Assembly: GCA_965644295.1 (NCBI GenBank)
Contig: CBFFRP010000123.1
Location: 310,001-374,000 of the forward strand
Direction: 5' to 3'
Length of the DNA stretch: 64,000 bases
Source of the DNA: Paraphysomonas bandaiensis
Taxonomy: Eukaryota; Chrysophyceae
Under the pieces are notes generated by a model that saw only the letters and a program-made list of their open reading frames with translations, was not told where the DNA came from and ran no database searches. Each line of letters opens with the position of its first letter. The stretch's first letter is position 1. Positions 47,983 to 58,554 of the stretch are shown here, piece by piece. Position numbers and translations under genes: made by a program.

Positions 47983-49557
47983 ATGTATATTACAGTATGG
48001 AGATCAGTGAGGAGGAGCAGCAGATCACGACCCCTTCTCCTCTCTATCCGGCCACTAACCAACCATACACCCCCTCATAGTCCCCCTCATAGTCCATCAG
48101 ATAGTCCAGTGGAGAAACAGAATAAATCATATGATGGAATAGAGTCACGTAATCGTCTTTTGAGTGATCAGATGAGAGTCATTAACAGTGAGAGCCCTGA
48201 GTTCCATCTGTCCACAAGGCAGAAGATAGCTGTCTTTCTATCAGCGAATATGTCCTTATGTGGATCGATGCTTTACATATATACTCATTCCAATGAAGTG
48301 TTAACTCCTGATAATCTTGCTCTTGGGCTTCTGGTTACAGGTATTGGCGGTATAGCAACCGTGTATATGCAGTCGAAAACTATATATGGAATAACTCCTA
48401 AGAAGAAATCGAAATTCGACTTTGAATTATTAAATGCTGGTACTGCATACGCTCCAGAAATGAATAAGCTTGCAACTGTTTGTGGTGACAGAGAGGGAAA
48501 GATTGGAGGGAGTACTATTGTGTGGCCTGATGATGTACAAAGAATGATAAACGACTTGAAAGCGGCTGACAGTGATCGGCTTAACACCCTGGTGTCTGAA
48601 CGTGTCAAGTCTATATCTGAAAGACTGAAAAACGATACATTTGTCTCTGCTAAAGATGCTGAGGCTGCCCTTGCTCCTCGGGCATTTGTACTTTACTACG
48701 AAGATGGACTAAAGATTCCGGAGAGACGAAAATTTATCCGATCGGATTCCCGCCTCTCTCGAGCAGAACTCTTTGGAGAAGAGATATCACTTATCCTGTC
48801 CTGTGCCACCCGACATGATACTGTAATTATTAATCTAGAGTCTCCTGGAGGTTCTGTAATTGAATACGGCTTGGCTGCTTCCCATATCCTACGTTTGAAA
48901 CGTGCTGGTTTGAGGACAATCGTAACAGTAGATAAAATAGCGGCATCAGGCGGATTTATGATGGCGTGCTGTGCGGATGAAATTGTTGCAGCGCCCTTCG
49001 CATTAATTGGGAGTATTGGCGTCGTCGCAGAGGTACCAAATATCAACAAAGTGCTCACCAAGAACGATGTTGATTATTTGACTTTTACGGCTGGAAAGTT
49101 TAAACGCACGGTAACTATGTTCGGTAAAAACTCCGAGGAAGGTGTCGCACATTTTCAGTCTCAATTGGAGGAGATACATACTGCATTTAAGACCCATGTC
49201 GGGGAGAATCGTGGGGATAGTGTAGATATTGATAGTGTATCTACTGGTGAGACCTGGCTGGCGGCTCAATGTCGAGAAAGGGGGCTCGTAGATAGGCTTG
49301 GTACCAGCTGGGATGTCACTGCTGAGTTTGCAAATAGTGGATATGATGTTGTCAAGGTGACCCGCAAGAAAGAAAAGGATAAATTGTGGTCATATTTAAA
49401 GGAAGATATGGAGGAGACTAGTCTGTACATTAAAAATATGTTTGAAAGTATATTTCCAATTGGAGTCACTCGAGCTGCAAAAGCTGCCAACAGAGATATT
49501 CCATTTGGTGCAAGTGATAGTCTTTTATCAATACGAGATCATGATTATAAGATGTAG
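47983..49557 (+). CDS. S49 family serine protease, SohB-like
   Basis: A single exon of 524 codons from the ATG at 47983. The serine-lysine dyad of the SppA/SohB family is visible: Ser322 in IAASGGFMMACCADE and Lys374 in TAGKFKRTVTMFG, with the upstream LESPGGSVIEYG oxyanion segment. The KRT context and the single catalytic repeat are SohB-type rather than the two-repeat SppA. One or two membrane segments precede the catalytic part (KIAVFLSANMSLCGSMLYIY and ALGLLVTGIGGIATVYM, ~82-129). The first ~45 residues are rich in Arg, Ser and Pro (VWRSVRRSSRSRP) and could be an organelle-targeting leader. The family cleaves membrane-bound peptides. Eukaryotic members are usually organellar, so a plastid or mitochondrial site is likely. 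Confidence 0.85.
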   Translation: MYITVWRSVRRSSRSRPLLLSIRPLTNHTPPHSPPHSPSDSPVEKQNKSYDGIESRNRLLSDQMRVINSESPEFHLSTRQKIAVFLSANMSLCGSMLYIYTHSNEVLTPDNLALGLLVTGIGGIATVYMQSKTIYGITPKKKSKFDFELLNAGTAYAPEMNKLATVCGDREGKIGGSTIVWPDDVQRMINDLKAADSDRLNTLVSERVKSISERLKNDTFVSAKDAEAALAPRAFVLYYEDGLKIPERRKFIRSDSRLSRAELFGEEISLILSCATRHDTVIINLESPGGSVIEYGLAASHILRLKRAGLRTIVTVDKIAASGGFMMACCADEIVAAPFALIGSIGVVAEVPNINKVLTKNDVDYLTFTAGKFKRTVTMFGKNSEEGVAHFQSQLEEIHTAFKTHVGENRGDSVDIDSVSTGETWLAAQCRERGLVDRLGTSWDVTAEFANSGYDVVKVTRKKEKDKLWSYLKEDMEETSLYIKNMFESIFPIGVTRAAKAANRDIPFGASDSLLSIRDHDYKM

Positions 49558-50136
49558 TGGTAAGTGTATCGTCAATTTCACTGTATTAGAACCACCTGCG
49601 TGCTTCGTTAATCTATTTGAGTTGTAATAGTGGCATTGACATTGAACATTGTGGCATTGACGGAAGATGGTATTGGCATTGTTGTGAAATGAATCATTTG
49701 TCAATTGCTATCGCACTCATATTTATAAGAGGTATTTAGCTCTTTGTATTGGTTACCTAGCCCACTGCAATCGTAATAATAATGTACACCTTATAGAAGA
49801 ATGCTTTATTTCGTTGGCAATTCAGTTATATTATTAATTATTATATTACGCCTAGCGGGGACAGGGGACAGCTAACCGTTGATGTTTATAAGCCCTCTCC
49901 AAACTCTTACAAGTATATAACAAGACGAATGGCTATGACTGGCCTAACTGGCTCACATACTCCGCGCTCTGCACTATCTACCATTAAAATGGGCTGAATC
50001 GTAGCAACATGGCAAACGGAAACGATTGAATATAACCAAGTCCAGTGGTCCAGTGCATATCACATAGCAGTAATTATTCGTTACATTTCGATATATAAAA
50101 CAAGTAGGTCAGCAATCACACGCTATCTTATTAACA
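49558..50136. other. Convergent gap, nothing recognised
   Basis: This is AT-rich DNA between the protease and C53 3' ends. TGGCATTGAC and TGGCATTG words repeat around 49630-49680. No gene is seen. Confidence 0.6.
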
Positions 50137-51615
50137 CTACAATGTTGAATCTGGTCCCCCAGCTAGGCCCTCAAAAACAATATCTACTTTCACCCCAAGA
50201 TTTCGGTGTATTAACTTCTGAATAGCATCTTTCGCCGTTGTAACAAACTGCTCCGAATTTGCCAATCGTCCCCGTGCCTACAAGCATAAATTGTCAATCG
50301 AAGCCCCACTGAATACGTAATTACTAACCTTTGTGAGAGATTCTTCAAACATACTCTGCTGCTGTACCCCTTCTTCACGAAGTTTACGTACAGCCGCTTG
50401 TCGACGCAAGCGAGATACAATTTTGTCCGCCGCTCTGTTATAGCAAGTCGCGTCGGATGAAAGTGCAGAGAGCATTCGAAGCTGGGGACAAGTAATCAAT
50501 TTTTTACACAAAGATATAGCGCTCCGCATCCCAGCAAGCTCGTCTTTAGAAGGACCGGACTGAGCCAGGTCTTCAGAATCAGCAGTCGAGAGAAAGGCGT
50601 CCAGTTCACAGAGATCCAGCACTACACCTTCACGGAGTTCAGGCGTTGAGAGAGCAATCGGTGTCAGTGCAACATCCGCATTTGAGGAAGATCTACTGCT
50701 AGGCATTTTCTGCTCCTCTGAACCGTCCATGTCAGAGGCAGATATACATGTCCACTCCTCCGAGGAATCTGATCCACCTTGTGAATCGAGCACACCCTGT
50801 AGATGTCTCAAAGGAGCCGATGCGCGAGAAGAATAAAACTCCAAAGCAGCCCCCACCTCCCCGGCTTGAAGTGCGTTCTGGACATCTCGTAACATATCCG
50901 GTACACGATTCCCGAGGTTCTGCAAACTTTCAACAAGTCGAGTCCTAGCCGTGTCGAGATTAGAGTACTCATCCGTATCGAGTAGGTCGCGTGGCAAGAG
51001 GAAATCAGAAAGAGTGTCTGAAAGCATTTTACTGCACATCTGCAAGTTACGTTCGTGTTCTTGTAGTCTACGAATGAGCATACAGAATAGTTATATTCAG
51101 CAATGATAGATTTCAAATTAACACACCTGCGACTGATGTCGGCCACATCTTTCTCAAGGAGATGAACAACGCGTTTGTTATTGGGATATTTAAAATACAA
51201 CATTTTTATGAGACTCTGACAGGAATTTCCAATCGCAACATTATTTTCCTCCCACTTCGTTAATAGAGAAGAGAGTTTCTGTAGATATGGAACTGTGTAC
51301 TGACCGAACATATTTTTGCACTCTGGACCTTCTTTTTGTTCAAGAGTGTCAAGAAATGTCTTCAACTCAATATACGAATAAGGAGGAACTGGAATCATAT
51401 CAATACTCAGTGATGTATTCTCTCTTGTGAATGCAATGACATCATCGACCGATGCTATCACAGTCTTGTCCTTATCTTTCCAATCAGGACTGATATGCTT
51501 CCCTGACTCCAGCCATGTTATCTACATGAAAGTGTGAGTATATATCTACTTGTACTTCATACTGTATTACCAGTTTCGATACATGTACTTGTAGTGTTTT
51601 CCCTGAAGTGATCAT
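50137..51615 (-). CDS. CDK5RAP3: CDK5RAP3/C53 homologue (UFMylation and ER-phagy receptor)
   Basis: Exons are 51571-51615, 51127-51521, 50329-51067 and 50137-50277; introns are 49, 59 and 51 nt. The product is 439 residues. The N-terminus LQVHVSKLITWLESGKHISPDW follows the family's TSKLLDWLVDR..W start. Later KNMFGQY matches KNIFGRY, LYFKYPNNKRVVHLLEKDV matches the NYEIP..KKQ helix, and the C-terminal IQKLIHRNLGVKV plus ITCPQLRMLSALSS match the end region. C53 partners the UFM1 ligase UFL1-DDRGK1 at the ER and links stalled ribosomes to ATG8. The usual disordered middle with IDWG repeats is replaced by a shorter acidic stretch (SDSSEEWTCI, 246-255), with a canonical-looking W-x-x-I. The short first exon was found from the ATG, splice signals and family match. 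Confidence 0.75.
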
Positions 51616-52175
51616 GTCACAGCTCTCAGCTCAGCTCAGCTCAGTTAATAATATAATACAGTGGTACAGTATAGAATTCTATTAATAGTGTGTGTGTAAT
51701 CAGGAGCACTATCAGCCAATAGAGACAGGATGATATGAAGGGGTGTGGGCTATGTATAATCTATGCTCGTTAGGAGAAGTGAGTGAGATGGGAGATGGGG
51801 TGTATATGTAGGTATGTATATGTACTGCTGAGGTCTCAGAGAGTACAGACTAGATGCTACATACTGCTGCCTGCTGTACACTTGTACACACTATGATGAC
51901 TAGATGAGTATATATACCAGTATACGGTATACGTATAGACTGTACTGGAATTCCTGGGACTGCGAGTGTAGATATACAGCAAGTACAGTATATACGAGTG
52001 CACTGTATACACACTATACGGTATAGTACATTGACGAGGAAAATATATATACGCTCCTGCACTGATACTGCGACAGCAGCAAGTATCACTTGTCACCAAT
52101 CTCCAGTCCTTACACTTAATACACGCCTCTCTGTCCATTCGAACCTATTGTCTTATAGCAATTTATTACCTCGAA
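51616..52175. promoter_or_regulatory. Divergent promoter region, C53 / phytochelatin synthase
   Basis: The 560-bp gap contains AGCTCAGCTCAGCTCAG (51629-51645), CTGCTGCCTGCTGTACAC (51864-51881) and nested GTATACGGTATACG palindromic words near 51920. The shared promoter is inferred from position. Confidence 0.5.
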
Positions 52176-52933
52176 ATGATACTTCCCATCTTCTCGCTGA
52201 TGGTTTCGACAGCAGCTGCTGTACAGTGGAGTCTGCCGTTACCTGCAGATTTAATTGCATTTAATTCATCAGAAGGCGCTGAAATGTTTCGTAATCCCAC
52301 CACAGTTTCGACATCATTTTATTCGGGGTTTCAACACCTCGCGACACAGCAAACCCAGACGCTTTGTTCCATCGCAACATCGGTGACATTATTAAATGCC
52401 GTCGCCAGCGATATTGCCCCAATTGATCCGCTATACGATCCGTATGGTTACTGGACCCAGCACAACTTTTTCAACAACTGCACAACAGATGTCGCTCCCG
52501 CCGCAGTAGTTTTAAAATCTGGATTGACTCTGGATCAAATTAGCAAAATGCTCTCATGTTATGATGTTGGCCTTACAGTTGTTAAAGCCAACACGACCAC
52601 AGTAGATGGGTTTAGAAGCACTGCTAAGGCTTCATTGTCTCGAGGGGAGCAGATAGCGATTAATTTCTATCGAACAGGTATCTCAGAAACAGGGGGTGGT
52701 CATTTTTCTCCTATTATGGCGTTTTGCGAGGAGTCTGACATGGTTCTTCTTACAGGTACGTGTTTCGTGTTGTGGGCTCGTTTTCTCACTATGGTTATGC
52801 AGATGTTGCCAGATACAAGTATCCGTCTGCGTGGGTTCCAGTGGTGGAACTCTTTGATGCTATGATGACCATCGACAACGTCTCTCAAGATTATCGTGGA
52901 TTCATCATATTATCGGAACTTTCTAAGCATTAA
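52176..52933 (+). CDS. Phytochelatin synthase, single-domain, with signal peptide
   Basis: Exon 1 is 52176-52755 and exon 2 is 52803-52933 (47-nt intron, phase 1). The product is 236 residues. The papain-like triad of phytochelatin synthase is present: Cys64 in QTLCSIATSVTLLNA, His176 in GGGHFSPI, and Asp194 in DVARYKYPSAWVP. The His-to-Asp spacing of 18 is that of plant enzymes. The family joins or cleaves gamma-Glu-Cys units of glutathione to make metal-binding phytochelatins. Plant and animal enzymes carry a Cys-rich C-terminal domain of ~200 residues; this one stops right after the catalytic domain, like cyanobacterial forms. An N-terminal hydrophobic leader (MILPIFSLMVSTAAAV) suggests entry to the secretory system or vacuole. 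A hydrolase-biased activity is possible. Confidence 0.87.
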
Positions 52934-53286
52934 ATCTGAGTGCTTAAAATAACGTTAAAATTTACGTGCTTAAACATGTATTTATATAACTACAATATAT
53001 TGCATGACACTATCACTTTTTATTATAATTTAAACTGAATTTGGCAGCGTGATGATGTTTTCATTATTTGCCAATAATGCTTTGTTAATAATCATGTAAC
53101 TTCTATGATAGTGCGGAATGTATATGCTGGGTGACATACCGAATATAGTATAACACTTTTTGCTTCATGTTGCGTTTCAGTTATGTTACAGTCCCAGAAA
53201 CACTGATCGAATAGTTAGTGGTATAATTATTCATATAGAATCTTACATGCTCAAGCAACATTTCATATATTACAACTGTATGGTTT

Positions 53287-53390
53287 GTTGGAATACGTAT
53301 ATTTTCTCTAAGATGGTACTGTAGAATACGCTAAATACAATGTGAAAAAGAAGTAATACGTAGTCAAAGATATTTTATAGCAGGGATAGG
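53287..53390 (+). repeat. Repeat A, copy 2 (5' part)
   Basis: GTTGGAATACGTATATTTTCTCTAAG, TACTGTAGAATACGCTAAATAC and GTAATACGTAGTCAAAGATA match the left half of copy 3 base for base in long stretches. It then passes into a separate CAATACTATTGTTAGATAGC block. Confidence 0.65.
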
Positions 53391-54354
53391 AAAAACATAT
53401 TGCAATACTATTGTTAGATAGCGTTCCATCAATAGTATTGATGGAGTTTATAAAATATACAGGAATGCGAGGAGGAGTCAGTGTCAAGCCGATTTGTTCG
53501 AGATTTTTCAGTTTATAAAAACCGGCCCTACGTGCAATATATTGCCATATATTAGTATGACGTATGACTAATCAGTAAGTAAATACATCCGTAGATTCCA
53601 TTTTAGTACTTGTCGTCATTATAAGGTCTAAGGTCACTTGATAATCAAACCCACTATTCTTAACTAATTATAAGGTTCCTCATACTCATCCTCTGAGCCA
53701 TCATCGGTGACACATCATCATCACCATATTCATCTAATATTAATTGAAATATACTTGTATCCGGCCACAACTGTCGGTTAGCTTTCAGAAACAACAGCAT
53801 ATTAAGTGTAGTAGGATGCATACGTCATCCTCTGTATTGTTACAATAATCACTGTCTGAAAGGAGATATATTCTAACAGCATCTTTCTCACATCTTCTCA
53901 ACTCATATTCTTAGCCTGCTTGGAGTTTTGCAATTCCATTCTAAAAATTTGGACCATTAACAATAACGGAACTGTTTTTCTTTAAAGTAGATAGTGGATA
54001 CCTAGCCCCGAAGTCCCTCAATAAGCCAGCAAAAAAGGCCCGGCCTTCATAAAGATTCACTTGACTTGATCCTCGTGTTTGAATCAACTTCAAGACCATT
54101 TTGATTATATTTTGTATGGCTGATTCTATTGGACTATTTTGTTGTTTTGTTTTATGTAGAGTCCCAATTTTTCTGGTTTTTAGGTGTCGATTATTTTCCA
54201 CTCCGTGCTGTAAGGGATATCCAGATATCATGGGGAGATACGATATAGTGATATGGACTGATAGCGGCCTGATTGAAAGAGAAGTCCAACTCTACTTTAT
54301 CATGAGTTCATTGGGTTGATATATGAGTAGCTATTAGCATTATTTATTAACAGT

Positions 54355-55130
54355 ATGCTAGTATTGAGCGATATGAGTGAGCATAGCAAGAAAAAGGCCT
54401 GTTCAATTGAAACAACAGAACCGGATGATACTAGAAAGCGAGCCGAATCTACAGAATCCCAAACCAGAATTGAAAATTGTCCACGCCGAATATCATTCCG
54501 GTCTGTTATGAACAAATATTTTGGAGGCTTACAAATTCAGAAATTACTTTATTGTGATTGTGGCTGTTCCAGTTCTCTTCTTCCAGTAGTGGACTCAGTT
54601 GATACTTTACAGGATATATTTAATTGGGAGATACAAAATACCACATATCAAGTGGAAATAGTCCCGGAGGCACAACAATTTCTCTACTTGTGATGAAGAA
54701 CACTCCGTATGATAAATTAACTTTTAAACTATGTACCGACATTGATTCTCCTGGGTTGCCAATTGATCATCTTCGATTTTCATTGAGTACAGAAGACATC
54801 TGTTGGACATAGTGCTGCGGGTAAGTTTTCACAAAACGAAATTGCTAAACTACGAGCAGAATCTAAATTTCATGGGAGAAGAAGTCATGGCTTACTTGGG
54901 CAACAGATATTGGATCAATTTGCTTTCATTAAATACATGGGATGCGAAATTTGTGCTGACCCCTCCAAATGCACCTTGCCAGAGACTTTTCTGGAACTCG
55001 GTCATCAACTTATAGATTTGGTCTCTCAAACAAGGGATGGACTACCTGATTCGTTTTTGATGACTGGGAAGATACCGATTTTGCTTTTGAAGATGATGAC
55101 CACATAGTTGAATTTTGTGAAGAAATCTGA
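54355..55130 (+). pseudogene. Coding-like region with broken frames, unknown
   Basis: The frames are successive and overlapping. First comes MSEHSKKKACSIETTEPDD...LLYCDCGCSSSLLPVVDSV (to ~54693), then a second frame (ISLLVMKNTPYDKLTFKLC), then a third (FIKYMGCEICADPSKCTLP...). The amino-acid composition is protein-like and Cys-rich, but I found no set of splice sites that joins all the frames. Repeat A copies lie on either side. It may be a decayed transposon gene or a gene with introns I could not place. No family is recognised. Confidence 0.35.
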
Positions 55131-55626
55131 CTGCTAGAAACATATATTACTAAGTAATTACATTATTATTTTTTGCAAAACTATTTTGTTCACCAACAAT
55201 AGTAGTTAGCAACTTCAATTTAATCACAACAGTGATCGCAAGTAGGCAAATAGAAGCAAATAATAGCTGTCAGTCATTGCAAATGTGGAACCCCATCAGC
55301 TATCTTCTTTTTTACGGAGCTTACTAGTATTCTTTAGAGTTCGCAATTAGCAGCAAAGTATCCACCAAGCTTGAATGCTTATATCAAATGAACAGCATAA
55401 CTGCCAGATTCACTTTGTGACTTGAACAGGAATGAGAGATACAGGCATGCCATATACTCAAATTGTCAATCAATCGTGCCCATTCGGGATTGTAATTTTC
55501 ATTGTCTCCTGAATCCTGAATAAATTTAAATGTTTGGTTATGAGTGGACAGAAAATTATCTGCTTTGTTATAAGTGGACAAAATATTATCTGCTGACTAT
55601 ATACTATATACGACTCACGTTAGTTT

Positions 55627-55910
55627 CCCTGTTGGAATACGTATGTTTCTCTAAGATAGTACTGTAGAATACGTTAAATACGATGTGAAAAACAGTAATA
55701 CTATACAGGAGTCAAAGATACTATATAGCTATAACTGTGAAACTGAAGTATTGTATCATAAGTTGAGCAGTGGTTGACATGAACGAAATAGTTATCATGT
55801 TGTTGACAAGTTTTACATGACAACACACACAATTGTGTATGCAATTTGAATAAAATAGTCTATATAGTTTAATAAACTTCTCTCAACTATCTTAATGACC
55901 AATAGTCAAT
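55627..55910 (+). repeat. Repeat A, copy 3 (without MITE insertion)
   Basis: The copy runs CTGTTGGAATACGTATGTTTCTC through GTAGAATACGTTAAATAC, GGTTGACATGAACGAAATA and ATGACCAATAGTCAATA. It supplies the empty target site for the MITE found in copy 1 and so defines the family's continuity. Confidence 0.7.
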
Positions 55911-55967
55911 ATGGTTATAACTTACACATGTACTACTATGTACTAGACCTAATGCAGATTGAAGTTT

Positions 55968-56128
55968 AGTAATAGTAAGTAGTAAGAAGAATGTTGCGAT
56001 TATTAGAGTGTACAGTACTGAACACAGTAATCTAGAAAAGAGAATAACAATGCAGAATGCAGATCATAACTATCACATACAACGGAATAGTTAGAAGTAT
56101 ATCTGACAATGACTATCAAGTATCTTCA
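55968..56128 (+). repeat. Repeat C, copy 2
   Basis: TTAGTAATAGTAAGTAGTAAGAAGAATG, GATTATTAGAG, AACACAGTAAT, GAATAACAATG, AACTATCACATACAACGGAATAGTTAGAAGTATATCTGACAATGAC. The order and spacing agree with the copies at 35452 and 59130. Confidence 0.7.
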
Positions 56129-56386
56129 ACAGATATTTATATTTCATTGCACATTATATTTCACATATACTATCTTATATTAAGATGAATTCTAATAGAC
56201 CTACTACTTGTACACTTCACGTATACGAAAGGCGGCATCTGCGAACTTCACTTCAAAATGAATTCATTTATCTGGGTTGCTCACTATACATACAAGCAAA
56301 ATACTTCATGGATCACTTGCATAAATAGTGTTTATATAACAACACACAGAAATAATTTCGCATACATCATATAGAAACACCATAAA

Positions 56387-56977
56387 TCACACAGAATCAT
56401 CTTGAATACTGTAATTTAATACGGCGTTGTCAACATTCCGGACGCTAACGATAATGGTGGAACTGCTTTCCCCACTACCGAATGCATTGACAATCGCTTC
56501 AAGCATATCTCTATCAGCAACCTCAAAATCTTCTAAAACATCTTCACTATTCGGGTCTGCTGGCATTAACAGCAGCCGCCTATTGTCATCGACATCAGCA
56601 ACGACATAGCGGGTGGAGTCAGAAGTCGGCATATTGCATGTTTCAGTAATGTCCGACTGTAAACTAGCTAACCATCTTAGACATTGTTGCTTTCCTTTAG
56701 AAGTCACCAATTTACCCTCAGGAAGCTTCAAGTAGTCATCAATTAAATCTATTGTTGGTTCCTTTATTGCTTCCATTGTAGTGCACATCGAATAGTATGA
56801 CTGAAGCAATGAAAATAATTTAGATTTCGATGAATCAGGCACAATTTCATTCTGATGTTTTTGCATCCATCTTCTCAACTTTTGTACTTCTGAAGTTATT
56901 CTTTTACTGTTAAGGCCTTCACCACTCGTCAATCGAGATAAATCACTTGCAAATAAATTGATTCGTTCAGTTGCCAT
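56387..56977 (-). CDS. Helical TFIIS-N-like domain fused to an eIF5A-like C-terminal domain
   Basis: A single exon of 196 residues from the ATG at 56977 (MATERINLF). A splice-acceptor-like TTGCAG lies just upstream, so a noncoding first exon is possible. Residues ~25-110 are helical (LFSLLQSYYSMCTTMEAIKEPTIDLIDDYLKLP...KGKQQCLRWLASL). The T-x-E-x-I-K...I...L......GK..CLRW pattern resembles TFIIS N-terminal (TND) bundles of transcription elongation factors. Residues ~120-195 resemble the eIF5A C-terminal OB fold (TRYVVADVDDNRRLLLMPADP..EDVLEDFEV, then MLEAIVNAFGSGE, then TIIVSVRNVDNAVLNYSIQD). The eIF5A N-terminal domain with the hypusine loop is absent. I know of no standard family with this pairing. 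Both domain calls rest on pattern only. Confidence 0.5.
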   Translation of the reverse strand: MATERINLFASDLSRLTSGEGLNSKRITSEVQKLRRWMQKHQNEIVPDSSKSKLFSLLQSYYSMCTTMEAIKEPTIDLIDDYLKLPEGKLVTSKGKQQCLRWLASLQSDITETCNMPTSDSTRYVVADVDDNRRLLLMPADPNSEDVLEDFEVADRDMLEAIVNAFGSGESSSTIIVSVRNVDNAVLNYSIQDDSV

Positions 56978-57542
56978 TATCGTTCTTATACCCTGCAATT
57001 ACTCTACATAGACAACAACACTATAGCAGGTACAGTAGCTGCCTCATATCAATAGCAATAGCAGGAATAGCTAGCAGCACATTGATATTGTAGTTTTCTG
57101 GTTGAAATACTGCTTCAAAACTCTCGAAAAACATTCACAATTTTCTAGATTTTAGGATTTCTAAGTAGTTTGTAAGCCATCAAAAATGGTATTGGAACTG
57201 GAAATTAGTATATCGGAGATTTATTTTACCAAAAATATTACCATTTGTGGTCTATAAAATAACCATCTCAGGGATTAAAATTGGCAATTTTTACATAGTT
57301 TCGAAATTTACTTAGAATTCTAAACATAATACGTAAGTCCTGTAGGAATTCCAGTATCATAATGCGTCAGTCGTATACTGGATCAAAACATATGGAAGAA
57401 TGCTAACCGTAAGTGCGATAGTTGCATTCTGCCTCACATGGATGACATACTGGGGATGATGCTCATGATATTCTTCTCTCATCTAAACTTCAATCACAGA
57501 CGAATGAGATAACCAACTAGTATCATACATTAAAGTACTAGT
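56978..57542. promoter_or_regulatory. Divergent promoter region, TFIIS-N/eIF5A-like / unknown gene
   Basis: A 565-bp gap between opposing starts. It has GCAGGTACAGTAGCTGC near 57026-57042 and TAGCAATAGCAGG near 57051, weaker relatives of the CTGCTGTA motif in the minus sense. The shared promoter is inferred. Confidence 0.42.
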
Positions 57543-58554
57543 ATGATGGCTAACGCATATGACTACGATGGATATTGTTACTACATGCCTTCCTACGATA
57601 ACCACATACAAGATGTGCATGCAAATGATACTGGTGGTAGTAGATGGCAGTCATTACATCCACAGAGAGGTACGTGCTTGAGTCCCTCGCCTCGTCCTCA
57701 GATAGACAATGCACCTGTGTTCCGCATGGACACTATCGGGTGTATGAATACTGGTAATATATTTATCGTTCTCAGTGTAATTGATTGTTGACTCTGTTTA
57801 TGAAGCAGATGGATGTCGAAACGGGCCCCTGAATGTTCGACCAATGCTATTATACCCTAATAATAAGATTATTCTAATTCCAGAGAATGAGAATATGAGT
57901 GCGTCTTTGTTGAGAATTCTTAATGACGAGAATCTATCTTCTGATCCTCTAAACTTACATTCCACACCAAAAAAGACGTTATGGTTAAATATTTGTCCTT
58001 CGGATCGGATGAGTGCTATGACATCGGTGATGCAGAGTCCAGAAGATGCATCCATCATTGTCCCCATTGTGCCCACACCTCTTGCTTCCGTTCGTCTTCC
58101 TCCAAAACTTACGCATCCGAAATACATCACCCAGTCACATGCTTTGAGTTCATATCGGGTGCAAGTCAACACTGGGAAAAAATCTGCCAAGAATGAGAAG
58201 TTCAGTCGGAATGTGGGCAATATTGAGGATGCTATGTGGCTGTGTGAATGCGCGCTTATTATGAGTGGCAATGTCTCTTCACTGCGAAATCTTGTTGAGA
58301 AAGGAAATTACAAATGTTTTGTTCAACGAAGAATGATAGGTTCGTTGTCTGATTTTCCCGCAAAATTGAGGTATAATGCAATAGCATTCAAAGAGTGTGG
58401 TATATTGCGACAAGCAGAGTGTGAGTGTGTATTGAATTTTTTAGAGAGCCACACTTTTTATGGTATGGAGCACACTGTTGGGCGTGTTACGGGAAATAAG
58501 AGGGAAAGGGGAGAGACTGATGATGTTTCATCCTTAATGTCGCGTGATTTCTAA
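57543..58554 (+). CDS. Hypothetical protein, two exons
   Basis: Exon 1 is 57543-57753 and exon 2 is 57809-58554, with a 55-nt intron in phase 1 (GTAATA...AAGCAG). The product is 318 residues. I do not recognise it. The N-terminal 40 residues are rich in Tyr, Asp and Asn (AYDYDGYCYYMPSYDN). The middle has proline-containing beta-like segments (VRPMLLYPNNKIILIPENEN, SIIVPIVPTPLASVRLPP). The last 110 residues are helical (NIEDAMWLCECALIMSGNVSSLRNLVEKG, LRQAECECVLNFLESH). No signal peptide, membrane segment or metal motif is evident. The clean intron and continuous long second exon make it a convincing gene. Confidence 0.68.

Larger units (their letters stand above)
52934..56386. other. Long convergent gap with repeat A direct repeats and a broken coding-like region
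   Basis: The gap between phytochelatin synthase and the TFIIS-N/eIF5A-like gene holds repeat A copies 2 (53287-53390) and 3 (55627-55910) in the same orientation, repeat C copy 2 (55968-56128), and between the A copies a coding-like but frame-broken region (about 54350-55130). The rest is AT-rich. Confidence 0.6.
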
